Position numbers and translations under genes: made by a program. From NCBI GenBank assembly GCA_963422595.1, contig OY730298.1, positions 1 through 64,000 on the forward strand: a stretch of 64,000 nt of DNA, read 5' to 3'. Positions 7,948-15,890 of this stretch are shown in pieces. Each line of letters begins with the position of its first letter. Within the stretch, counting starts at the first letter, position 1. This DNA is from G963422595 sp963422595 (GTDB lineage Bacteria > Pseudomonadota > Gammaproteobacteria > UBA4575). The notes beneath the pieces were generated by a model. It did not search any database, was not told the origin of the DNA, and was given only the letters and a program-made list of their open reading frames with translations.

Positions 7948-8958
7948 TCATCTATAGGTTGTTTCCAATTCCTTTACCATCAAATCCATATCCACTTGAT
8001 CAGGCACTTTTTTATATGTGCTGAACGATTTAACAGCTTCTCTTGATATTTGTATCGATCGGCTTTCCTTGTCAATACCAATATACCTTCTGCCTTCACT
8101 TAATGCTGCCAACGCAGTGGTACCACTTCCAATAAAACAATCAAGTACTATTTCACCCGGATCAGTGAACAGTTTAATTGCCCGACGAGGTAATTCCACA
8201 GGAAACTTGGAATCATGGTCAGAGTTACTTCGCACCGAGGGAATCTCCCAAACCCCCCTGGAACCCCAGTTTACCCATTCTTGTTTCGTCAATCTTGATC
8301 TGTCTACTTTTGTTATACCTGATTTCCAAAAAATATAAATATATTCCGACTCATCTACGGAGCGATACGATAGCGTGTGCCATTTGGAATTCTCCCACGC
8401 GGCATCCTTTACCCATATACGTCGATCATATAAGTAAAAACCTGCATTAGCGGCAGCTGCTTCTATCAACCCACCTACCAGATATACTCTTGTTTGAGTC
8501 TGATACTTTCCGCCCCTGACATTATTGCCATGAAGCCGTCTATCAATAGTCTGCTCACTACACCCAAAATATTCTGCGAGCTTGTATCTGTTCCAATCCG
8601 GTCTCTTTTGCCTGGTATTGATGATGTCTTGCCTGGTCAGGTTGACTTTCCTCCGAGAAATATTCTCGGCCATAATCCTGGGCATTTTCTCATCCTGGAA
8701 ACATAGTATGTCGGCTATGTTTACTACCAAAAACCCGCCCGGCTTTATAACAGAAAAATGCAGCTTGATTACCTCCCTCAAAAGACTTTTCCAGCCTTCA
8801 AATGACAAATTCTTTTCATATTTTTTTCCAACATAATATGGCGGTGACCATATACTCAAAGCAATAGATTCTTGCTCAATTCTTGTCAATAAATGCCTTG
8901 CATCACCAAGATATAGCTCATTTGGCACAAGCCGGTTAAAGATATTTATGACTGCCAT
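7948..8958 (-). CDS. Orphan DNA methyltransferase, beta-class, SPPY type
   Basis: A 336-residue site-specific amino-methyltransferase with the motif order of the beta class: catalytic motif IV WSPPYYVGKKY comes first (SPPY at 38-41) and AdoMet motif I DCFIGSGTTALAA comes last (from residue 273), followed by RRYIGIDKE. SPPY is commoner in N4-cytosine enzymes, so C-N4 methylation is likelier than A-N6, but this cannot be settled here. Between the motifs, residues about 123-142 (NRYKLAEYFGCSEQTIDRRL) look like a helix-turn-helix in the position expected for target recognition. No restriction nuclease gene lies beside it. It converges on hemL. Confidence 0.85.
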   Translation of the reverse strand: MAVINIFNRLVPNELYLGDARHLLTRIEQESIALSIWSPPYYVGKKYEKNLSFEGWKSLLREVIKLHFSVIKPGGFLVVNIADILCFQDEKMPRIMAENISRRKVNLTRQDIINTRQKRPDWNRYKLAEYFGCSEQTIDRRLHGNNVRGGKYQTQTRVYLVGGLIEAAAANAGFYLYDRRIWVKDAAWENSKWHTLSYRSVDESEYIYIFWKSGITKVDRSRLTKQEWVNWGSRGVWEIPSVRSNSDHDSKFPVELPRRAIKLFTDPGEIVLDCFIGSGTTALAALSEGRRYIGIDKESRSIQISREAVKSFSTYKKVPDQVDMDLMVKELETTYR

Positions 8959-9118
8959 GATCCTTTACACACCTGTTTTTTTCGATCATAGAAAAGCTTT
9001 TGTATCCGCCACGAGCACTTATCCATCAATTTACTAAAACTCACCCTTACCCTGAAATTTTCGCCTAACGTCGGTGCATTTCTACCTGCCAGCCATACCC
9101 CATCGTCTCAGAGGCTGG

Positions 9119-10102
9119 TTATTGAATGTGGGAACGCAGAAACTGTAAGACTGTTTCCTGCGCTTCCCTGCTGTCTAATAACGAGTGCTGGCGACTCAGT
9201 AATGGGTTCGGTATTCTGAACCGCACCTGTCCACTGGGTGCCACGGGGCGTTGCTGGTTTAAGACCTGATCGGTATAGACGATGGAAAGACTGCCGTTGT
9301 GCCGGTGCAGCCAGTTTGAGCATTCCCCTTGTGTCCATGGGTTCTGAAACCAGGGGTCGTTGGCACCCACCAGGGTGAGTACGGGTTGCGACGGCGGCGC
9401 ATTGATGCCCTTATATTCACTCCAGCCGGAGTGACAGCTCCAACCTTCGACAATTCTGGCACGTAACGAGGCGTCGCTGTTGTCAAGTGTTGCCGCCACA
9501 ATACCACCCTGACTGAAGCCCATAAGAAACAGGTTGTCCAGGTCCACCCAGGTAAGCGTGCTGGCCTTGTTGATTGTATAATTGGCATCGTGCTGACGCA
9601 TTTTTAGTGTGCCGCGATAAAGACCAGCCTTTTTGGTGTACGGATCACAGGACTGCGGATATTTTGCTCTGGCAAAGCTGACCGGCGCGATGACTGCATA
9701 GCCGTTGCCGGCCAGAAAATCAATTCTGGCGTGGGTGCCTTGCCAAACCCCGCTACAGCCGTGCAGGTAGATGACGGTGGGGTGTCTGACGGACTGAATA
9801 AGATTTGTATCAGGTAACGTGGCAATGGTCGCTGCCAGATATTTTGCGTTGCCCATGGGTATTCTGACCAGGGCGGCTTGCCATACTCGTTGTAGTTCCT
9901 GCCGGTCGTCCCAGTCGCGCCGCGACATCTCGGTTATCGCTGTGAAGGTTTTGGTGGTGTTGTTGATGCCGGTAGCATAAACCGCAAATGACAGAGAATA
10001 CAGAATGGAAATGACCATCACCCACACCGGATGGAGGCTTTTCATAACGGCGGTGAATCTGATGTGTTGCGCCTGGATGCCACTGCCTGATAGTAAAATC
10101 AT
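9119..10102 (-). CDS. Exported dienelactone-hydrolase-like alpha/beta hydrolase
   Basis: A 327-residue alpha/beta-hydrolase. The oxyanion region is YLHGCSGVW (from 112), the nucleophile elbow is GFSQGG (S197), and an acid lies in VGANDPWF in the C-terminal half. Residues about 20-44, starting MKSLHPVWVMVISIL, resemble a signal peptide, so the protein is probably exported; the second ATG (10045) would place this at the very N-terminus. The first ATG overlaps the stop of the upstream ABC exporter gene (ATGA), which argues for translational coupling. Substrate unknown. Confidence 0.75.
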   Translation of the reverse strand: MILLSGSGIQAQHIRFTAVMKSLHPVWVMVISILYSLSFAVYATGINNTTKTFTAITEMSRRDWDDRQELQRVWQAALVRIPMGNAKYLAATIATLPDTNLIQSVRHPTVIYLHGCSGVWQGTHARIDFLAGNGYAVIAPVSFARAKYPQSCDPYTKKAGLYRGTLKMRQHDANYTINKASTLTWVDLDNLFLMGFSQGGIVAATLDNSDASLRARIVEGWSCHSGWSEYKGINAPPSQPVLTLVGANDPWFQNPWTQGECSNWLHRHNGSLSIVYTDQVLNQQRPVAPSGQVRFRIPNPLLSRQHSLLDSREAQETVLQFLRSHIQ

Positions 10103-11910
10103 GCGGTTTGATACTGGCCGTATAGTTTGGCGTATAAGCCGTTCGTGCTTAGCAGTTCAGCATGGCCGCCGCGTTCGGTAATCTTGCCATCTTCAAATAC
10201 GTATACGGTATCGGCTTGCTTTACCGCGCTAAGACGGTGGGCCACGATAATCATGGTTCGACCCGGTAAATAGTCATTCAGGGCGTAGTGAAGCCGGGAC
10301 TCGGTTTCAGCATCCAGCGCAGACGTGGCTTCGTCTAAAATAATTACTTGTGGGTTGGTAAGTGCCATTCTGGCGATGGCGATACGCTGGCGCTGGCCAC
10401 CCGATAAGCGCACGCCGTTGACGCCAATTAAACTATCCAGGGCGTTTGGCATAGCTTCCACGAGGTCTTTGATTTGCGCGACTTCAAGTACGCGCCATAA
10501 CGCGGCATCGGATATTTTCCGTCCTAACGTCAGATTCATGCGCACGCTGTCATTAAATAAGGCCGGACGTTGTAGCACGCAGGCAACGTGTTCGCGCACG
10601 ACTTCCATGCCAATGCGCGATACCGATACGCCGTCAAATTTAATTTCTCCACGTAGCGGCGAATATAATCCTAATAATATTTGTACGAGGGTGGATTTAC
10701 CGCCGCCACTGGCCCCCACTAATGCGACTTTTTCGCTGGCGTGAACAGATAGATTGACGCCGTCCAGCACGTATGGGCCATCTCCATAGGCAAATTTAAT
10801 GTCGTCGAGTTGCAGGCTGACGGCGTATTTGCCTGTGAACGGGTTTTCCAGACGCGGATAGCGGGGCTCTTGTGGTAAATACAGTAGTTCATTGATGCGC
10901 TCTACCGCTGCCCTGGCGGCATAGAACGAGTATTGAATGTTCAGAATTTCCTGCACCGGGGTCATCATGAACCATAAGTAACCAAACACTGCGATCATTT
11001 CTCCAATCGTCAGGTCGGTAAGCAGTACCATGACCATGCTGGTGGCGCGGAAAATATCGAAACCAATTAAAAATACCGAGAATGATAGCCGATTGGCGAC
11101 GTCGCTTTTCCAGGAAAACGCGGCAGAATGTGCCTTTAGTTCGGCCGCATTTTTCTTAACTCTGTCGAGGTAATGAGTTTCACGATTGCTGGCGCGAATT
11201 TGCTGGATTGCATCGAGCGTTTCTGTAAGGGATTGTTGGAATTTTTCAAACATCACGTTTTCTTTTTGCTTTAAGGTTTTGACCTTTTTGCCAATCATCA
11301 TGGTGACGTAGATTACGATGGGATTTACTAATAAGATAAATAGCGCCAGTTGCCAATGCAGCCAAATTAGTATTCCCGCAACTCCTGAAATCATGAGTAT
11401 CGCAACTAAAAATTTGCTAACGGTTTGGCCGGCAAATTTGTCTACCGTAGTTAAATCGGTAACGAATTTGGAAGCAACGGCGCCGCCGCCCAAGGTTTCA
11501 TATTCAGACATGGCAACGGATTTCAGGCGATTGAGTAATTGATAACGCATGCGACAGACGATGTCTTTGGCGACGCCGACAAACTTTTTTGTTTGCCAGA
11601 CGTTGAAGGCCAGATATAGCAGGCGTAACAGGATACAAACGGTAATTACTACGACAATGTATAGAAATGGGCTATGTAGAGATTCGGGAAAATATTTGTT
11701 AACCGTGGCAACTATGTTCGCCGGCTTGTCTAATAGTACTTCGTCTATCAATAGCGAAATGAGCAGCGGTACCGGAGTGCTCGCCAACACCGCTAACGCG
11801 GCGATGATGTGCGCGGCTATCAGTTGCTGTTTGTGTAATAACGCCAGGTTCAGTATATAGCGTACCGTATACTGCTTTGGTGGGCGTTCGATGGCGGCTA
11901 AATCAGCCAT
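10099..11910 (-). CDS. ABC exporter, fused membrane and ATPase half-transporter
   Basis: A 603-residue type I exporter half that would work as a homodimer in the inner membrane. About six hydrophobic segments lie between residues 30 and 320. The ATPase follows: Walker A GASGGGKST from 399, signature LSGGQRQR from 502 and Walker B VIILDEATSALD from 522. The family includes MsbA-like lipid flippases and peptide or multidrug exporters, and nothing here fixes the substrate. It overlaps the hydrolase gene by four bases, so the pair probably forms one transcript. Confidence 0.88.
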   Translation of the reverse strand: MADLAAIERPPKQYTVRYILNLALLHKQQLIAAHIIAALAVLASTPVPLLISLLIDEVLLDKPANIVATVNKYFPESLHSPFLYIVVVITVCILLRLLYLAFNVWQTKKFVGVAKDIVCRMRYQLLNRLKSVAMSEYETLGGGAVASKFVTDLTTVDKFAGQTVSKFLVAILMISGVAGILIWLHWQLALFILLVNPIVIYVTMMIGKKVKTLKQKENVMFEKFQQSLTETLDAIQQIRASNRETHYLDRVKKNAAELKAHSAAFSWKSDVANRLSFSVFLIGFDIFRATSMVMVLLTDLTIGEMIAVFGYLWFMMTPVQEILNIQYSFYAARAAVERINELLYLPQEPRYPRLENPFTGKYAVSLQLDDIKFAYGDGPYVLDGVNLSVHASEKVALVGASGGGKSTLVQILLGLYSPLRGEIKFDGVSVSRIGMEVVREHVACVLQRPALFNDSVRMNLTLGRKISDAALWRVLEVAQIKDLVEAMPNALDSLIGVNGVRLSGGQRQRIAIARMALTNPQVIILDEATSALDAETESRLHYALNDYLPGRTMIIVAHRLSAVKQADTVYVFEDGKITERGGHAELLSTNGLYAKLYGQYQTA

Positions 11911-11958
11911 TTAATCCGTGAAATATTTTCATCTATACGGATTCCTGAGGTATGTTTG

Positions 11959-12357
11959 TCAACGTTTTTCTGAAGATTGGTTGTCTGAGTCGCGGCGGCT
12001 CTGCTTGTCAATATCCGCGCGCACCTGATCCATGTCCAGTTTTTGAGTCTTGTCAATGAGGTCTTGTAGCTGTGCGGGTGGCAGGGCGCCGGGTTGTGAA
12101 TACAGTAAAATTTGTTCGCGAAAAACCATTAGGGTTGGAATCGAGCGAATGTTACATGCCTGCGCCAATTCCTGTTGCTCTTCGGTATCGACTTTGGCGA
12201 AAACGATGTCGCTATGACTTTCCGAAGCGGATTCAAAAGTTGGGGCAAACGATCTGCACGGCCCGCACCAGGATGCCCAAAAATCGATTATTACAGTATT
12301 GTTATTTGCCACTGTGTCATTAAAATTATGCTTCGTTAAAGTAACCGTTGCCACCAT
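11959..12357 (-). CDS. Thioredoxin with C-terminal tail
   Basis: Disulfide reductase of about 132 residues. The active site is WCGPC (30-34 from the chosen start), with the cis-proline in IRSIPTLMVF. The start MVATVTLTKHN is chosen because AAGGAG lies seven bases upstream; a longer frame to 12435 would overlap the neighbouring gene. After the thioredoxin fold come about 25 charged residues (MDQVRADIDKQSRRDSDNQ) absent from classical TrxA. The gene begins seven bases beyond the stop of the Lon-N-domain gene and is likely cotranscribed with it. Confidence 0.88.
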   Translation of the reverse strand: MVATVTLTKHNFNDTVANNNTVIIDFWASWCGPCRSFAPTFESASESHSDIVFAKVDTEEQQELAQACNIRSIPTLMVFREQILLYSQPGALPPAQLQDLIDKTQKLDMDQVRADIDKQSRRDSDNQSSEKR

Positions 12358-12364
12358 ACACTCC

Positions 12365-12952
12365 TTAAAATTGTAAAAATTCAGATCCCTGCATAGCTTC
12401 TTTGAGATGCTGCAAACGTACCACGTGATCGTCAATCTCCAGCAGGCGTTGTTTGATTGATAATTGCAGAGGCAGTAGTTCAGTGAGGCGAGCTCCTACC
12501 CACCCCGCATACTCGTAACGCGCCGGTAAGTTACTGTAGGGTTCGCCCAGTTGTGTAATAATACGCCGCAATAATAGCCGCATTGACTCAAATTCCCCAG
12601 GTAACGCAGCATCGGGGAATTCTGTAAGTTCTTCTATGTGTCCCATTATCAGTTGATCAGATGTAACACGGGTAGTGCCTATATGTATTTTCTGTTCCGC
12701 ATAAGCGGTAATGCCTAACAGGCCGCCCGACAAAGTTTCCCAATCGCTAATACGACATAGGGTGCCGGTCTTATACACTTGCGCAGCAGGACCGGATTCG
12801 GCACCACTTTTGATTAACACTATGCCAAAACCACGTTCGTCGCGCATGCAGTCTTTGACCATGTCTAAATAACGGGTCTCAAAAATTCGTAACGGCAATA
12901 CGCCGCCCGGAAACATTACCGTGCGCAGTGGAAATAGTGGGAATTCTGACAT
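12365..12952 (-). CDS. Lon-N-domain (peptidase S16 substrate-binding) protein
   Basis: A 195-residue protein made almost entirely of the substrate-binding domain found at the N-terminus of Lon protease. The hallmark FPLFPLRTVMFPGGVLPLRI is at residues 4-23, followed by FETRYLDMV. There is no ATPase or protease domain, so it is not Lon itself. Such stand-alone proteins occur widely in Proteobacteria with no settled function. It shares a cluster with mpl upstream and thioredoxin downstream. Confidence 0.85.
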   Translation of the reverse strand: MSEFPLFPLRTVMFPGGVLPLRIFETRYLDMVKDCMRDERGFGIVLIKSGAESGPAAQVYKTGTLCRISDWETLSGGLLGITAYAEQKIHIGTTRVTSDQLIMGHIEELTEFPDAALPGEFESMRLLLRRIITQLGEPYSNLPARYEYAGWVGARLTELLPLQLSIKQRLLEIDDHVVRLQHLKEAMQGSEFLQF

Positions 12953-13031
12953 GTCTGAAAACGATGGCTAAACTTTGCGTCTGGTTATAAGTAAGCAGTT
13001 GCCATTGTAGTGGTATTGCGGATGCGCGCGG

Positions 13032-14432
13032 TTAAAGGCTGACACTGCATGAATGGAGAGCCGAAGTTTCTCTATGTGACAGCCGTCGTGCCAATTTTGC
13101 TGATAAGTTATCGAAGCTGCCATTACTCAAAACTAAAACGTGGTCGTGTTTTTTGACTTCGCTCAATAAACTGGCAATGATAGCTTCTGTCGTGGAGAAA
13201 ATCTTACATTCAGGGCGCATCTGATGCGCTACTGTTTGCATTGACCACTGTAAACCATGCGGTTCAAACAGTAACACTTTATCTGCACCTGTAAATGCAG
13301 CCGCCAGTCTGTCGGTATGCGCACCCATGCGCATGGTGTTGGAACGAGGTTCAAATACGGTAATAATGCGTCCCGGCACACTCCGATCCTGAAACGCGGA
13401 AATGGTCGCCGCTATTTCCGTTGGATGATGAGCAAAGTCGTCGTATACGTTGACCTGGTCAAAAGTGCCTTTGTATTCCAAACGACGTTTAACGCCAGCA
13501 AATGATTGCAGCGCGTGTAACGAATCCGCAATGCCTACGCCCGCATGCCGCGCCGCCGCGATGGCGGCGATTGCATTGGCGACGTTGTGACGGCCAGTTA
13601 ATTGCAGCGTGCCCACCCCGCACGGCTTGCCACGTTGCCGTACGGTGAACCGCGAAGCGCGTAAGTCAATGTCGCTGGCGTACCAGTCGGCGGCAGCGTG
13701 CGCGGTGGAAAAAGATTCAGTTGGTGTCCAACAGCCCATTTGTATCACTTCCTGTACGTTGCTATCGTCATGGTTGACGATGACCAGCCCGGTATCTGGT
13801 ATGGTTCGTAGCAGGTGGTGGAACTGACGCTGCACGTCATTGATGTCGTCAAATATGTCCGCGTGATCAAATTCCAGGTTGTTGATTACCAATGTACGAG
13901 GGCGGTAGTGCACGAATTTGGATCGCTTATCAAAAAAAGCCGTGTCATATTCGTCCGCCTCGATCACGAAGTATTGGGACTCGCCTGCCCTTGCAGAGTA
14001 GTCAAAGTTTTGTGGCACACCACCAATCAAAAATCCCGGACGTAGTCCATTGTGCTCCAGGATCCAGGCCAGCATGCTGGCGGTCGTGGTTTTGCCGTGC
14101 GTCCCGGCTACCGCCAATACCCAGTTCTCTTGCAGTACGTGATCGTGCAGCCACGCGGGACCCGAGGTGTAGGGAAGATGGTTGTTTAACAGGTATTCGG
14201 CAATTTCATTACCACGCGCTATCACGTTGCCAACAATGACCTGGTCGGGGCAGGGCTTGAGGTGGTCAATGGAGTATCCCACTTTAAGTTCGATAGCGGC
14301 CATTTCAAGCTGCGTGCTCATGGGTGGATATACGTTTATGTCGGAACCCGAAACTTGATGCCCCAGTTGCTTCGCGAGAATCGCCAGGCTACCCATGAAG
14401 GTACCGCAAATACCGAGAACGTGCAGGCGCAT
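13032..14432 (-). CDS. mpl: UDP-MurNAc:L-Ala-gamma-D-Glu-meso-DAP ligase
   Basis: Recycles cell-wall tripeptide by joining it to UDP-N-acetylmuramate with ATP. The Mur-ligase P-loop GTHGKTTTASM begins at residue 110, and the N-terminal Rossmann motif LGICGTFMGSLA differs from MurC in the way typical of Mpl. Length 466 residues is normal. Its ATG overlaps the stop of the preceding membrane-protein gene by one base (TAATG), so translation is probably coupled. Confidence 0.93.
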   Translation of the reverse strand: MRLHVLGICGTFMGSLAILAKQLGHQVSGSDINVYPPMSTQLEMAAIELKVGYSIDHLKPCPDQVIVGNVIARGNEIAEYLLNNHLPYTSGPAWLHDHVLQENWVLAVAGTHGKTTTASMLAWILEHNGLRPGFLIGGVPQNFDYSARAGESQYFVIEADEYDTAFFDKRSKFVHYRPRTLVINNLEFDHADIFDDINDVQRQFHHLLRTIPDTGLVIVNHDDSNVQEVIQMGCWTPTESFSTAHAAADWYASDIDLRASRFTVRQRGKPCGVGTLQLTGRHNVANAIAAIAAARHAGVGIADSLHALQSFAGVKRRLEYKGTFDQVNVYDDFAHHPTEIAATISAFQDRSVPGRIITVFEPRSNTMRMGAHTDRLAAAFTGADKVLLFEPHGLQWSMQTVAHQMRPECKIFSTTEAIIASLLSEVKKHDHVLVLSNGSFDNLSAKLARRLSHRETSALHSCSVSL

Positions 14433-14950
14433 TAAGCAGGTATGCCCGCTGCCGTAAATAAATTGAGAATTATGACACTCAACAGGACATAGCCAACACT
14501 GATCGCCACTGCATAACCCATGGTTAATGATAGTGCCTTGCTAAAAATGTATCCATAAACGATCACTATCCATACAAAAATTGCGAAACCGGTGAGGTTA
14601 AAAAATATTTCCGCAGACTCTCCCAGCGTTATGTAGGTTAGTGAGTAGACGCTGGGTAATGACATGATATTAATTAGAGTAGTGGTACCCAATATGGCGC
14701 TGAAGGTTTGTACGAAACGCTCCGATTTTTTGATTAATAGAATTTTTACGAACGCGAAAGAGAAAAATAACCCGGCGATACTGGACAGGCCGGCGATTTT
14801 TACGCTGTAAACGATGCCGCTTATTAACACCGAAACGATGAAGCTTATGACTATAATCAGACTTAACAGCATACGCGAATGCGGCAGTTGTTGCGGCCCT
14901 GCCCGTAACAGGCATATATTAACCAGCGTTTTTGTAACTCTCGCTAACAT
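14432..14950 (-). CDS. Predicted multi-pass inner-membrane protein
   Basis: Unrecognised protein of 172 residues from the ATG at 14950; a TTG at 14989 would add 13 residues and overlap lpxA by four bases. About four hydrophobic segments are visible after a short polar N-terminus: LSLIIVISFIVSVLISG, the stretch around IAGLFFSFAFVKILL, the stretch around AEIFFNLTGFAIFVWIVIV, and the last ending SVGYVLLSVIILNLF. Possibly of the Yip1 type, but I could not confirm any family. It sits tightly between lpxA and mpl, which hints at an envelope role; that is inference only. Confidence 0.65.
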   Translation of the reverse strand: MLARVTKTLVNICLLRAGPQQLPHSRMLLSLIIVISFIVSVLISGIVYSVKIAGLSSIAGLFFSFAFVKILLIKKSERFVQTFSAILGTTTLINIMSLPSVYSLTYITLGESAEIFFNLTGFAIFVWIVIVYGYIFSKALSLTMGYAVAISVGYVLLSVIILNLFTAAGIPA

Positions 14951-14985
14951 GTCTGTATAACCATTGGATAATCGTGCTACCGTTA

Positions 14986-15747
14986 TCAAACCTGCAAAAA
15001 TCCGTATACGCCACGCTTCGATGGCGCTAACATCCAGGTGCGTAAGTTATCGATTTCGGGGCTGCCATGCAGGTTTGCTACTGACTCTCCCGCGCGTAGC
15101 CGCCGAAATGCTGCTTCTAATTTTTGATAACGCTGCCCTTTTATACCCGCGCGACGTAAGCCCACGGCGTTCAGACGATAATGCCGCACCGGATTGCCAC
15201 CCAGTAAACAATAAGGCACCACGTCTTTGCGAACCGGCGTAAAACCGGCAATCATGGATAAAGTACCAATGCGCACAAATTGATGCGCGCCGGTGTGTGC
15301 GCCCAGATTGGCTCGATCACCAACTTCGACGTGTCCGCCCAGCCCGGCATAGCCCGTTAATATTATCTCATTCCCCAGTTGGCAATCATGCCCGACGTGT
15401 GAGTAGCTCATTAAAAAACATTTGGAGCCAATGCGGGTAGGGGTGTCTGGACGCGTCGCCCGATGCACGGTACAGTTCTCCCGAATGGTGTTTCGATCAC
15501 CAATATGCACCCAGGTTTCTGCGCCTGTAAATGCGGTATCCTGTGGCAACCCACCTAAGGTGACTTGCGCGTGCAATTGATTGTCGGCGCCGAGACTGAC
15601 AAAAGAGTGTAGCGTGCATTGCGGCCCAATGTGGGTCCCGGCACCGATGATCACCTGGTCTTCAATGACGGTGTATGCCCCGATTTTTACGTCGGTGTCG
15701 ATTTCCGCCTTAGGGGAAACGATTGCAGTGGGATGAATGTCTGACAA
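14986..15747 (-). CDS. lpxA: UDP-N-acetylglucosamine O-acyltransferase
   Basis: First enzyme of lipid A synthesis: transfers a hydroxyacyl chain from acyl carrier protein to UDP-GlcNAc. The protein is a left-handed beta-helix, with many hexapeptide repeats (IGAGTHIGPQCTL, EIILTGYAGLGGHVEVG). The likely catalytic histidine is in SYSHVGHDC. Length 253 is slightly short of the usual 260 or so. It is not next to lpxD, fabZ or lpxB as in many Proteobacteria, but heads a cluster with a membrane protein and mpl. Confidence 0.9.
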   Translation of the reverse strand: MSDIHPTAIVSPKAEIDTDVKIGAYTVIEDQVIIGAGTHIGPQCTLHSFVSLGADNQLHAQVTLGGLPQDTAFTGAETWVHIGDRNTIRENCTVHRATRPDTPTRIGSKCFLMSYSHVGHDCQLGNEIILTGYAGLGGHVEVGDRANLGAHTGAHQFVRIGTLSMIAGFTPVRKDVVPYCLLGGNPVRHYRLNAVGLRRAGIKGQRYQKLEAAFRRLRAGESVANLHGSPEIDNLRTWMLAPSKRGVYGFLQV

Positions 15748-15790
15748 GTTGAAATGCTTGTTGGTAACGTGAGTAAAATAGAATAAGACT

Positions 15791-15804
15791 GTTATTATAA
15801 TAAC
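15791..15804. other. Perfect AT-rich palindrome upstream of lpxA
   Basis: GTTATTATAATAAC is a 14-base perfect palindrome 43 bases before the lpxA start, inside the 143-base gap between ligA and lpxA. It contains a TATAAT on both strands, so it could be an lpxA -10 region or an operator. No protein partner is suggested. Confidence 0.4.
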
Positions 15805-15890
15805 AAATTAAGCGTAGTTTTTTTATTTGTGGTGTATGGCGATGCAGGAGGTGTCTTCAGGGGCATTTCCATGTGTTGCAATTGCCAGCG

